Assembly: GCA_963792815.1 (NCBI GenBank)
Contig: CAWBXR010000006.1
Coordinates: forward strand, 62,001-126,000
Length of the DNA stretch: 64,000 bases
From: JARRPM01 sp963792815
GTDB taxonomy: Bacteria > Pseudomonadota > Gammaproteobacteria > Pseudomonadales > Halieaceae
Reading direction: 5' to 3'
The notes below the pieces were generated by a model. That model had not been told where the DNA came from. It made no database searches and saw only the letters and a program-made list of their open reading frames with translations. The stretch's first letter is position 1, and the number at the start of each line of letters is the position of its first letter. Below are positions 45,377 to 58,923 of this stretch, one piece after another. Position numbers and translations under genes: made by a program.

Positions 45377-46107
45377 TCACGATGGCCTGCAAATTGCCGC
45401 CAGGTCTTGCCATGCCTGCCGTTTCAGCAGCGGCTCACGCAACATCCGGGCGGTGCTGACGGTCCGGACAATCCTGGCGCAGTCCAGCTGATCCAGCGGT
45501 ACCCGGGCCTCGCATTCCCGTCCCAGCAGGATCAGGCCCAGTACATTGCTCCCTGCTCAAGTTTGCGCTGGATAAAGGCCGCCACACTCGAGTGGGCCGC
45601 CTCCTGGCCCTGGTCCAGCTGCAGGTTGGTATGCATGGGCCAGTCAAACTGGGTCAGCTGGGCCCCTGCATCAGTCGCCGTTCCTTTGCCGGCCTCACTG
45701 CTACCGGCAAGCCTGGCAAGCGCCTCGGCCATGGACTGCACCAGCTGTAACTGCTGGGGCGTGAACGGTGCACCGTCGAGCTCCTCCAGCCACAACCAGG
45801 CGCCGCAGGTAACCGCCGCAAGACTGAACTTCAAAGGCTGCTGCTCGCGCGAAGGTCGGGGTTCAACCCTCCCGGCGACGGGCGCTGGCGCGGCGGTTTC
45901 GAGGCTGGGGATCTCTATAGCCGGCATCTGCTCCCGCCGGCGCGGGGAGGCGGACTCCGTCAATTGTTGGGCGATCGCCGGTGCAACCGGGCTGGCAGGC
46001 ACTATCGCGAGGCGCAGCGTGGCGGCGGCGCCCGGCAGCTGACCGCGGGAGACATAGCCATCGATACCCAGGGCCTGCAGGTATACCAAGCGTTTCAATT
46101 CATTCAT
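45377..46107 (-). CDS. Conserved hypothetical gene upstream of rimI, broken by a one-base deletion
   Basis: The N-terminal 191 codons (MNELKRLVYLQALGIDGYVS, later FTPQQLQLVQSMAEALARL) run to a stop at 45532. In the next frame the sequence continues VLGLILLGRECEARVPLDQL and ends IVRTVSTARMLREPLLKRQ plus 12 residues at a TGA (45377-45379) that touches the rimI start. The break is at about 45541-45550 (GAGCAATGTACTGG); one missing base explains it. Similar proteins precede rimI in Pseudomonas, function unknown. The proline-rich middle and the conserved ends suggest a cytosolic protein. The start is the ATG at 46105-46107. Confidence 0.7.
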
Positions 46108-46161
46108 CGGCGCCACGCGTCACAATATCGTCCACTGCGAGTTTAACAGCTTTGGCCATAT

Positions 46162-47016
46162 CTATACCCACCGCCAGCCGTGTTCCCGGAAAAACGTGAC
46201 GCCCGAGCGGATGAAATACCTGACGTGCTGGAACCCTTTGCTGGCTGCGTAGCCCCCGTGATGCACGATTTGGATCGCGGGGCTGAACACCAGCCGCCCT
46301 TGGCTGCCAAGCCTTATGGACAGGTCAAAGTCCTCAAAGTAAAGGAAATAACGTTCATCGAAGCCGCCAACCGATTGCAGCGCGGCGCTGCGGGCAAGCA
46401 TGAAACAGCCACTGGCCAGGGGGATCTCGGCTTCCTCGGCGCCACTGCAGAGATCGCGCATTTCATAACGGTGCAGACGCCTTCGAAACAGGTGTCGGAT
46501 AAAATGCGGGGCAAAGGCGCGCAACGACAGCACCAGTACGGAAGGATAACGTTTGCAAAGGAACTCCTGGACGCCGTCAGCCCCCTGCACCCTGGGGCTG
46601 AGCAATACTATACCCGGGTCCTGCTGCAGTCTGGAAAGCCCCGCGCGCAGGGCATCTTCGGCCAACTCTGCATCGGGGTTCAGCACCAGGTGAACGTCGC
46701 TTTCGAGACCTTGAATTGCGCTATTGTGTCCCGCGCCGAACCCGCGGTTGTCAGCGAGGCGGCGATAGACAAGCTGGAAAAGAGCGCTCTGGGGCCAGGC
46801 TGTTATTGCAGCCCGGGCCTTGTGGCAAAACGCCTCATCAGAGGAATTATCCACCACCTCGACCAGCACCTGGTCGACGCAGGCTGCGGCGTGGGCCACC
46901 TCTGCAGACCGAGCAAGGCTCTGCAACACGCGGTCCAGCATTTCCAGGCAGCTGTGGTGCAGGACGATTGAGACCGACAGACGAGTCCCGGCTGGGTGGT
47001 GGTTTTCCATGGCGCG
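46162..47016 (-). CDS. Family 2 glycosyltransferase
   Basis: About 284 residues. The GT-A fold start is LSVSIVLHHSCLEMLDRVL. DNRGFGAGHNSAI and the DxD-like LVLNPDAEL bind the nucleotide sugar and metal. FDERYFLYFEDFDLSIRL is the acceptor-site motif of rhamnosyltransferase-like members. Probably acts in polysaccharide or O-antigen assembly, but no other such genes are nearby. The frame is open to 47208; I chose the ATG at 47014-47016, with 47007 as the alternative, because the upstream part shows no homology. Followed after 54 bases by the gene before rimI. Confidence 0.82.
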   Translation of the reverse strand, partial: RAMENHHPAGTRLSVSIVLHHSCLEMLDRVLQSLARSAEVAHAAACVDQVLVEVVDNSSDEAFCHKARAAITAWPQSALFQLVYRRLADNRGFGAGHNSAIQGLESDVHLVLNPDAELAEDALRAGLSRLQQDPGIVLLSPRVQGADGVQEFLCKRYPSVLVLSLRAFAPHFIRHLFRRRLHRYEMRDLCSGAEEAEIPLASGCFMLARSAALQSVGGFDERYFLYFEDFDLSIRLGSQGRLVFSPAIQIVHHGGYAASKGFQHVRYFIRSGVTFFREHGWRWV

Positions 47017-47365
47017 CATGGTATCAGCTGCCGGGCCAACAGCAGAAACACTACTGCGCTCCAATGCCATGGCGGACACCGCGAACGGTCGCCAGCTTAC
47101 CGGAGCGGTGATATATCCAAATGGAATATTTAATCTATATTTTATGCGCGAACCGGAAGGGCTGAATGGGGCTCGCCTCAAATAGTTTGTGTAGAATGAC
47201 ACAAACAAGGCCTATCACCATGTTATTTATCGAGTTTTTGACTTGTGGCGTGGTAACCTGTAAAAAGTCGATTGAATTGTTGACTCTCTGGCTGAACTCT
47301 CCAGAATCACGGTACAGCAGCTCATAAAATAGACTCGCTTCATAGCGGGCAAAAAGGGGATAAAA
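47017..47365. promoter_or_regulatory. AT-rich divergent gap with an inverted repeat
   Basis: No gene is recognised in these 349 bases between the glycosyltransferase and the lipoprotein. The stretch 47110-47145 is unusually AT-rich and probably holds a promoter for the glycosyltransferase on the minus strand. GTTTGTGT (47185-47192) and ACACAAAC (47199-47206) form a perfect eight-base inverted repeat with a 6-base spacer, the form of a repressor or activator operator. The regulator is unknown. Confidence 0.4.
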
Positions 47366-49570
47366 ATGATTACTCGGTTCGCCTCACTTTCTGGCCGCTC
47401 GCTGGTGGCTGCGATATTCCTGTTTACCATCACCGCCTGCGGGGGCGGCGGCGGAGGTGGCGGAGGCAGTTTCTACGACCCTGATGGCGAGGACTCCCAG
47501 ACCTACTTCCTGGCACCTGTGCTACTGGATGCCAGTGGTGAGGAGACGACCGAGGTGACATCTGCCTCACCTGCCACTCTCAAGGTGACAGTGAGGAAAA
47601 ACGGCAAGAACGGCGCCGCGGTCCCCGATGTCGTGGTGACCGCCGAGACGACAGAAGGCTTGATTTCACCGGCCACCGGTACCGCCCTGAGCAACAGTGC
47701 GGGCGTCGCGACTTTCCGGGTAGAGGCGGGTGACAGCAAAGGTGCCGGCACGATCACAGTCAGTGCCGACGGCCCCTCAGGCGCGGTAACAAACACCATT
47801 ACGTTCCAGATCGGCAGCAGTGGCCTGAGGTTGGGATACCTTGATGCCGATGGACTGTTTATCGAAAACGAGATCGGTATCGAGCCCGGCACACTGCTCG
47901 CCTCACAGGCGATCGCGCAATTGTCCCTGGTCATTCTGGATGAAAACGGTGACCTGGTGAGCAGCTCGGAGTCAGTCACATTCAGCAGCGGTTGTATCGC
48001 CTCCGGCCAGGCGGTACTCGATCCTGTCAGCCCGGTGGTTTCCGGCGATGGCAAGGTCAGCACTTCCTACAGACCGTCCGGTTGCTCAGGCAACGACCAG
48101 ATCACCGCCAGCCTGGAGGGTTCCACAGCCCAGGCCTTTGGCACGGTGTCGGTGGCTTCGGCACAGGCCAATGGTTTTACTTTCGTCAGTGCCGTACCTT
48201 CCACCATTGTATTGCGCGGCACCGGCGGTGGCAGCGAAGACCGACTGGAATCGTCTACGGTTACCTTCAGGGTAGTGGACAGCAACAATGCCCCCATCGG
48301 CGGCATCAAGGTGGATTTCAGCCTGACCACGGAAGTTGGCGGCCTGTCTTTATCTCCCGCATCGGCAGTCAGCTCGACTGAAGGCCTGGTGACAACAAAC
48401 GTCCGGTCCGGCGATATTCCGACTGTTGTGCGCGTTATCGCCACGGCAGCGGCGGATGACGGCAGCGGCCAGGAGGTTTCTTCGGTTTCCGATGTACTTA
48501 CGGTCACAACGGGCCTGCCCGACCAGAACTCCATCAGTCTTTCAGTTGCCGGCGGATTCGTCGTGGCAGATGGGATGACGGTTGACGGCATCGAGAAAAC
48601 CATCACCGTGCGCATGGCTGACAAGTTCAACAACCCCGTACCGGACGGCACCGCGGCGGTATTCACCACCGAGTACGGCGCCATTGAACCTTCCTGCGAA
48701 ACGGTAGACGGCAGCTGCAGCGTGACCTGGAACAGCCAGGCGCCGCGATTCCCGACGCTGACCGGCACCGAGTACATCCGGACCATATTCAGTCCGGGTT
48801 ATAACTGCCCCAACTACAACGTCAATTCAGGCCCCTGCCCCAATGACCTCGGCTATACCCGGGGCGGCCGATCCACGGTGCTGGTAACCGCAGTCGGCGA
48901 GGAATCCTTTATCGACCGCAATGGCAACGGCATCATGGACGAGGCGGAGAAGGATCTGTTCGACAACCTGCCGGAAGCCTTCCTCGACAACAACGAGGAC
49001 AATATATTCAACCCCGCCACTGCCACCTGCAAGGGAGCGGGAGCGGATTCAGCCCAGTGTATTGCCGGCCAGGAGGAGATTTTTGTCGACTTCAATGACA
49101 ATGGAAAATACGACACGAACAACAACCCGGCAGTCTACAACGGCCTGCTCTGTCCCCTGGATGGGGATGGCGTCTGGTGCAGTCGCAGCCTGCTGAACGT
49201 GCGCGATGAAGCCGTACTGATTCTGTCAGATCCCAGCGAGTGGTATATCACCCTGTTCCAGGGCTCAAATCCGGTGACCGGCACCAGCTGGCGTGGCGGG
49301 TTCTACACCGCCGCTATTTCAGACCTGTTCAACAACGCACCGCCAGAAGGTTCGACGGTCACATTGGCAGCAGGCGGGGACTGTGAGGTCGTAGGCCCCA
49401 CCACTTTCACCGTTGGCACACAGGGCAGTCCGGGCGCCTACGCGATTGAATTGCAAACAGGCGGCGAGGGTGCCGAGGGCAACCTGGATATCACATTGAA
49501 CCCGCCGGCAGGCGCTTCTTACACCCGGTCCTTCAACTGCGCACCAAAGCCGCCAGTATGTACCCAATGA
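47366..49570 (+). CDS. Ig-like-domain lipoprotein with calcium-binding-type repeats
   Basis: 734 residues. A lipoprotein signal peptide ends in the lipobox ITAC (Cys25), followed by a nine-glycine linker. Several bacterial Ig-like (Big-1/invasin-like) domains follow from about residue 45 to 500: VTVRKNGKNGAAVPDVVV, VTFRVVDSNNAPIGGIKVDF, ITVRMADKFNNPVPDGTAAV. Residues about 513-600 carry acidic loops of dockerin/EF-hand type (DRNGNGIMDEAE, DNNEDNIF, DFNDNGKYDTNN). Four or more cysteines lie near the C-terminus. Probably an exposed outer-membrane adhesin-like protein. An AAGGGGA site precedes the start. Monocistronic, closed by the terminator at 49633-49666. Confidence 0.82.
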   Translation: MITRFASLSGRSLVAAIFLFTITACGGGGGGGGGSFYDPDGEDSQTYFLAPVLLDASGEETTEVTSASPATLKVTVRKNGKNGAAVPDVVVTAETTEGLISPATGTALSNSAGVATFRVEAGDSKGAGTITVSADGPSGAVTNTITFQIGSSGLRLGYLDADGLFIENEIGIEPGTLLASQAIAQLSLVILDENGDLVSSSESVTFSSGCIASGQAVLDPVSPVVSGDGKVSTSYRPSGCSGNDQITASLEGSTAQAFGTVSVASAQANGFTFVSAVPSTIVLRGTGGGSEDRLESSTVTFRVVDSNNAPIGGIKVDFSLTTEVGGLSLSPASAVSSTEGLVTTNVRSGDIPTVVRVIATAAADDGSGQEVSSVSDVLTVTTGLPDQNSISLSVAGGFVVADGMTVDGIEKTITVRMADKFNNPVPDGTAAVFTTEYGAIEPSCETVDGSCSVTWNSQAPRFPTLTGTEYIRTIFSPGYNCPNYNVNSGPCPNDLGYTRGGRSTVLVTAVGEESFIDRNGNGIMDEAEKDLFDNLPEAFLDNNEDNIFNPATATCKGAGADSAQCIAGQEEIFVDFNDNGKYDTNNNPAVYNGLLCPLDGDGVWCSRSLLNVRDEAVLILSDPSEWYITLFQGSNPVTGTSWRGGFYTAAISDLFNNAPPEGSTVTLAAGGDCEVVGPTTFTVGTQGSPGAYAIELQTGGEGAEGNLDITLNPPAGASYTRSFNCAPKPPVCTQ

Positions 49571-49632
49571 TCCAGCTGATCCGCCGACGCCACCTGGCTG
49601 TGTACCACCGTCTCCATAAAAGAGACCAGGAT

Positions 49633-49666
49633 AAAAAGCCGCGACTGATAATCGCGGCTTTTTTTT
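49633..49666 (+). terminator. Rho-independent terminator after the Ig-like lipoprotein gene
   Basis: AAAAAGCCGCGA and TCGCGGCTTTTT form a perfect 12-base-pair stem with a 7-base loop, followed by more Ts to 49666. It lies 63 bases after the stop codon. The A run on the left makes it usable in both directions. Confidence 0.9.
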
Positions 49667-49831
49667 GCCCGCCAGATCATCCTGAAGTATTGCGCTGGTG
49701 CTGCCGACAACCCTGCCCCCGACGTCGCTCAAAGGGGAAGCACCGCACTTTTTCAGACTTATTACCGTGAATCACACCCGGTTTTTGACCTATTCTGTTG
49801 GCAATGAAAACAGGCGAGGACAAAACCTCCC

Positions 49832-52800
49832 ATGAGCGGGTCTAAAGGAAAACTGCGCACGTCCATTCGCCTGACTGTAGTGGCGGTGTTTCTGCTGGCA
49901 ACCTTACTGACGGCGGCCCTGGCCATAGGCCTGCAGTACTATTTCGGCCAGGCCATGGCCAGGGAAACGGCTTCTGAGCTCTACCAAGCCGCTTCCGCTG
50001 GCATCGCTGCCCAACTCGATAATATCGGCAAGAACAACAACAGCGAAATGGAGCTGCTCGCCACCAACCCGGAACTGGCCAGGCCGGGGCAGCGCGAGGC
50101 GAAGCTACAGATTTTCACCTCGGTACTGAAGCGCAACCCGCTGTATTACGGCATCTACTTCGCCGGCGGGGACAGCAGTTTTTTTGAAGTCATCAATCTC
50201 AACAACAGTCATTACGCCAGAGAGGTATTCCGCGCTTTGCCGACTGACCGCTGGCTGTTAACCGAGGTCAGGCGGAAAGGCAAAGGTTTTCAGCGCTCAT
50301 TCGAATACCTCGACCATGACTTGAATATCCGGCTTCGCCGCGACGAGCCCACGGACTTTGATGCGGCCAGCCGACCCTGGTACGAGGCGGCCATGTCGTC
50401 TGACGAAATGATCGCCAGTGAACCTTACCTGTTTGCCCAGCTGGGCGTCCCGGGACAGACGCTGTCGCGCCGAATCGCCGGAACCCAAACTGTTCTCGGA
50501 ATAGACATGACCATGTCGACGATATCGTCTTTTCTGAGGGAGAATTCGATCGCCGACCGTAGTGACATTTTCCTCTACGATGCAGCCGGGCAGGTGCTGG
50601 CGTCCAGCAAGAACGATGACGCGCAGAAAACTCTCCCAACTGCACCACCCCTGATGCTGACCGACAAGGAACGTGCCTATATACGCTCCTTACCGGTGCT
50701 GAAAGTATCCAATGAGCTTGATTGGCCGCCATTCGACTTTGCCCAGTCAGGTACGCCCCGGGGCTACTCCGTCGACCTCATCCGCATGCTGGCTGAAATG
50801 ACCGGGATACAAGTCCAGTTTGTTAATGGATACAGTTGGCCCGAATTGACGCGAAAGTACCTGGACGGGGAAATCGATCTCCTGCAATCCGTCATCCCCC
50901 AGGCAGAAAACGCAATGCTGGGTTCCCCCGGCCCGATGTATGCAAAGCTGCCCTATGCTCTGGCCACACGAGCGGGGTCGGCCAGGTTCTCCAGCCTGGA
51001 CCAATTGAATGGCAAAACCCTGGCAATTCCCTCCGGGTGGTCGATTATCCCGAAGGTCCAGACCGACTTTCCACAAATAAACATTGTCGTGACGAATACG
51101 ACGTTGCACTCACTGGAGCTTGTTGCGCGCGATGAGGTCGACGCCGCGCTCGATTCGGAAATCATCATGCGCTATCTGGCGCGCTACTATTTCCTTGGAG
51201 AGTTCGATTACCAGGCGCAGGCAGAGCTAGGTAATTCGGGTTTCCCTGACTCGCTCCACATAGTCGTACCCGCAAACAAACCACAGTTACGGGAACTGCT
51301 CGACAAAGCCATCGCGGCCATCACTCCGGAACAGCGCGAGTATCTGGAGCAAACCTGGCTCAATTTCGACAACCAGACCGAAAGTGACGTAACCAGCACG
51401 GTCCCGGACGAGGCCCTGATAAGATTGGCGGCCGACCGGGACATGCACGGGCGTATCGTGGAATCGCGGCAGGCGGGTGAGGACTGGCTTCTGTATGTCG
51501 CACCCAGTAGCGCGTCAGACGTAAACTCCCTCCCGGTTTATGTGGGCATTCGCGCCAGGCTGTCCCAGGTCATCAAGCCATTTCTCGATGAGGTAAAACT
51601 CTCCATCGGAATTACCGCAGCCTTTCTTCTGACCCTGCTGCCATTGTCATGGTTCTTTGCCAACCCGGTGGTCCATCCCATCCGGCAACTTGCTGCGGAA
51701 AATGAAAAGGTGCGGCGCCGGGAATACGATGCAGTGGAGCGGGTATCTTCGAGGGTACTCGAACTGGATGAATTGTCTGAATCGATGGTCAATATGGTTG
51801 CCTCTATCCAGGCTCATGAACTGGCCCAACGCAAACTGATGGATTCGTTTATAGAGTTGATAGCCCAGGCAATTGATGACAAGTCTGCCTACACCGGCGG
51901 GCACTGTGAGCGCGTTCCCGAGTTGGCACTGATGCTGGCGCACTCGGCCTCACATTCCAGCCTGCCGGCGTTTCGCGATTTTCAGCTGGAGACAGATGAC
52001 GAGTGGCGGGAGTACCGTATCGCCGCCTGGCTGCACGATTGCGGCAAGATAACGACCCCGGAACATATCGTCGACAAGGGAAGCAAGCTCGAGACAATCT
52101 ACAACCGGATCCATGAGGTCCGCATGCGCTTCGAGGTATTGTGGCGGGATGCCGAGATTGAGTTCCTGAAGGCAGTTGCTGACGATACGGAAAAGCGCAC
52201 TATTGCCCAGCGGCATTTGGACGAAACGCGTGCCAGGCTGCAGGAGGACTTCCGCTTTATCGCACGGTGCAACGTGGGCGGGGAGTTTCTCGAAGAAAAG
52301 GATCGGGAGCGCCTGCACCATATCGCCGAAACGCGCTGGCTGCGGCATTTCGATGATCGTATCGGCCTGTCCCCGACCGAGGAACTGCGCCTCCCGGCTT
52401 TGGCTGCAAGCCTGCCGGTGGAGGAGCCGTTATTGAGTGACAAGCCGGAACATCTTATCAAGCGAACCAGCTCCACGGACTACCCGGAAAAATTTGGGAT
52501 CAATATGGAAGTGCCGGCCTACCTTGCCAACCTGGGAGAGATATATAACCTCTCTGTCTCCCGGGGAACCCTTACTGCGGAGGACAGATTCAGAATCAAC
52601 GAGCATATGATCAGCACCATCAAGATGCTGGAAAGCCTGCCCTTCCCGGAAGAACTGAGTAAAGTGCCGCGCTACGCGTCTACCCATCACGAAACCATGC
52701 GGGGATCGGGCTACCCACGCAAACTATCCGGCGACCAGTTAAGTATTCCGGAGCGTATCCTTGTAGTGGCAGACATTTTCGAGGCGCTGACAGCCTCGGA

Positions 52801-53008
52801 TAGACCTTACAAGAAAGCCAAGACCATCAGCGAAGCGCTGGATATTCTGCACAGGATGGTCGAGGACAACCACGTCGACAGGGACTGCTTTGAGTTGTTT
52901 GTCAGGGACGGAGTCTACCTGCAGTATGCCAGGGAGTTCCTGGAGTCGGAGCAGATTGATGAGGTGGATGTGGGGAGGTATTTGGGTGGGGTGCGGCGGA
53001 GTGCGTGA
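49832..53008 (+). CDS. Two-sensor HD-GYP phosphohydrolase (c-di-GMP phosphodiesterase type)
   Basis: 1058 residues. Membrane segment 1 is at about 14-34, then a periplasmic Cache-like domain (about 40-265, FDAASRPWYEAAMSSDE). A family-3 solute-binding-protein domain follows (about 275-515, LKVSNELDWPPFDFAQSGT). Membrane segment 2 is at about 590-610, then HAMP (NPVVHPIRQLAAENEKVRRR) and a cytoplasmic HD-GYP domain. The domain has HDCGK (about 735) and HHETMRGSGYP (about 951), the latter matching the HHExxxGxGYP signature. Between these lie about 155 more residues than in a canonical domain, including KLETIYNRIHEVRMRFEVLW. Likely hydrolyses c-di-GMP in response to a periplasmic ligand. No partner regulator is adjacent. 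The last codons and the sequence beyond are strikingly G-rich. Confidence 0.88.
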   Translation: MSGSKGKLRTSIRLTVVAVFLLATLLTAALAIGLQYYFGQAMARETASELYQAASAGIAAQLDNIGKNNNSEMELLATNPELARPGQREAKLQIFTSVLKRNPLYYGIYFAGGDSSFFEVINLNNSHYAREVFRALPTDRWLLTEVRRKGKGFQRSFEYLDHDLNIRLRRDEPTDFDAASRPWYEAAMSSDEMIASEPYLFAQLGVPGQTLSRRIAGTQTVLGIDMTMSTISSFLRENSIADRSDIFLYDAAGQVLASSKNDDAQKTLPTAPPLMLTDKERAYIRSLPVLKVSNELDWPPFDFAQSGTPRGYSVDLIRMLAEMTGIQVQFVNGYSWPELTRKYLDGEIDLLQSVIPQAENAMLGSPGPMYAKLPYALATRAGSARFSSLDQLNGKTLAIPSGWSIIPKVQTDFPQINIVVTNTTLHSLELVARDEVDAALDSEIIMRYLARYYFLGEFDYQAQAELGNSGFPDSLHIVVPANKPQLRELLDKAIAAITPEQREYLEQTWLNFDNQTESDVTSTVPDEALIRLAADRDMHGRIVESRQAGEDWLLYVAPSSASDVNSLPVYVGIRARLSQVIKPFLDEVKLSIGITAAFLLTLLPLSWFFANPVVHPIRQLAAENEKVRRREYDAVERVSSRVLELDELSESMVNMVASIQAHELAQRKLMDSFIELIAQAIDDKSAYTGGHCERVPELALMLAHSASHSSLPAFRDFQLETDDEWREYRIAAWLHDCGKITTPEHIVDKGSKLETIYNRIHEVRMRFEVLWRDAEIEFLKAVADDTEKRTIAQRHLDETRARLQEDFRFIARCNVGGEFLEEKDRERLHHIAETRWLRHFDDRIGLSPTEELRLPALAASLPVEEPLLSDKPEHLIKRTSSTDYPEKFGINMEVPAYLANLGEIYNLSVSRGTLTAEDRFRINEHMISTIKMLESLPFPEELSKVPRYASTHHETMRGSGYPRKLSGDQLSIPERILVVADIFEALTASDRPYKKAKTISEALDILHRMVEDNHVDRDCFELFVRDGVYLQYAREFLESEQIDEVDVGRYLGGVRRSA

Positions 53009-53280
53009 GCAGGATCTTGGGTTCTGTTGAGCTGTGCTGGGTGTGCTGGGGTGCTGGGGTGCTGGTTAGGTATCGCGGCGGCGGCGTGGGTTCCGTTGAC
53101 CTGAGTAGGGGGCGAGGGGTGCTTGCGATCTTGGCACCGTCGTTGTTTCCGTTGACCTACAGTGGGTGGCAAGCGTTGCTTGCCATTCCTTCGGAACGCC
53201 TGCGGCGCCCCCTCCCCGCACCTGCGGTGCAGGGTCGGTCACATGGGCCCGGTACTCAGTGACAGAGAATCAACGCATCC
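53009..53280. other. G-rich, repeat-bearing gap between the HD-GYP gene and the rRNA terminator
   Basis: No gene recognised. The plus strand of 52960-53110 is strongly G-rich. Short tandem repeats of a TGCTGGGG-type unit run over about 53035-53065. The phrase TTCCGTTGACCT occurs twice (53091 and 53147 regions), with a variant TTCTGTTGAGCT near 53021. TGGCAAGC and GCTTGCCA form a perfect hairpin around 53166-53184, and a second hairpin-like segment, CCGCACCTGCGGTGC, follows. Function unknown. Confidence 0.5.
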
Positions 53281-53326
53281 AATACGCAAAAAGGCCACCC
53301 CAAACGGGGTGGCCTTTTTGCGTATT
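53281..53326 (-). terminator. rRNA operon terminator
   Basis: Two perfectly complementary 21-base arms (53281-53301 and 53306-53326) around AAAC form a very strong hairpin. The core is GGCCACCCC/GGGGTGGCC flanked by A and T runs, so it terminates on both strands. It directly follows the 5S gene. Confidence 0.95.
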
Positions 53327-53329
53327 AGA

Positions 53330-53448
53330 AGCCTGGCGATGACCTACTCTCACATGGGGAAACCCCACACTACCATCGGCGATGCATCGTTTCACTTCTG
53401 AGTTCGGGATGGGGTCAGGTGGTTCCAATGCTCTTTGGTCGCCAGGCA
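53330..53448 (-). rRNA. rrf: 5S ribosomal RNA
   Basis: About 118 nt beginning TGCCTGGCGACC and ending ATCGCCAGGC, the closing helix of gammaproteobacterial 5S rRNA. The internal CCCATCCCGAACTCAGAAGT is the conserved loop. It is last in the operon, 182 bases after the 23S gene. Ends are within a few bases. Confidence 0.97.
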
Positions 53449-53630
53449 AACTGGCTTGAGGGAGTTCGGTCTTACCTGCCTCCCTGTTCCGGGTACTGCA
53501 GCGCCGTTGTCCTCTCAAATAGGGCGGTAAATCAAACTGATTTGCAATTCAACGAGTGTGTTACACCATGACTCAACACAACATCCAGCAGCCTTCGCTC
53601 CACTTGCGTGGCAAATAACTTGGATTATAT

Positions 53631-56633
<3,003 letters not shown>

Positions 56634-56984
56634 ATATAACCAAAGTTATCTGGACAAAGACTTTTCCCCGACCCCCTTAACACAGGCCAGGTACTGTATG
56701 AGGCATGCACCGATCAAAGTGCATACCCGCCGGATGTTGTGACGCTTAAGTCACAGTATTTTTACAACTCGTTTGGCAACGGGGAATTGAAACCCGCTAC
56801 CAGAACTTTTTATCTAAGGATTGTTCCCACCACAACACACGGCCTAAACCCTGTGCGTGTTGAGCTGCAATCCATAGACTCAGCTTGATTTACCTTGTTA
56901 AAGAACGTTCCGGTGTAAAACCAGAAACAAGCTTTCTTCCAACCACAAAAAAACTTGTTTCTGATCTCAGTGATGCAATAAAAG
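56634..56984 (-). promoter_or_regulatory. 23S-tRNA(Ala) spacer with boxA antitermination site
   Basis: The 351-base spacer holds no gene. Minus-strand GTTCTTTAACAAG (about 56906-56894) is a good boxA match for the Nus antitermination complex, at the usual place before the 23S gene. Further sequence around 56634-56780 would form the processing stalk with the region 3' of the 23S gene. Confidence 0.75.
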
Positions 56985-57060
56985 TGGTGGAGCTATGCGG
57001 GATCGAACCGCAGACCTCCTGCGTGCAAGGCAGGCGCTCTCCCAGCTGAGCTATAGCCCC
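56985..57060 (-). tRNA. tRNA-Ala (anticodon TGC)
   Basis: 76 nt including an encoded CCA. It begins GGGGCTATAGCTCAGCTGGG, carries the anticodon loop CTTGCAC and the T arm GGTTCGATCCC. Acceptor stem GGGGCTA pairs with TAGCTCC (one G-U). Standard position in the 16S-23S spacer. Confidence 0.98.
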
Positions 57061-57179
57061 AATGCTCTGTCAGCAACCACGAAGCCTGCCAAGTTAACCA
57101 AATCGTTTCAGATCGAGGCGTGGTACCGCGACGCATAGCCTGCTATGCGAGTGCTGCGGCAACGAAGAGCTGGACGATT

Positions 57180-57256
<77 letters not shown>

Positions 57257-57388
57257 GCTGTTCATCCCAAAAAGGAATCCCAGCGTCAGCTCGAGCTCAA
57301 AGCGCAAGCCAGCACCGTGATTCTTTCGCATCAACCGAACAAATGAAGACAAATGTGTGAGCACTCATCAGGTAGTGCCAACATCGTT

Positions 57389-58923
<1,535 letters not shown>

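Noticed and set aside
53035..53072. Short tandem GT-rich repeats considered as a CRISPR array
   Set aside because: Units are shorter than 10 bases and contiguous, with no spacers and no cas genes nearby.
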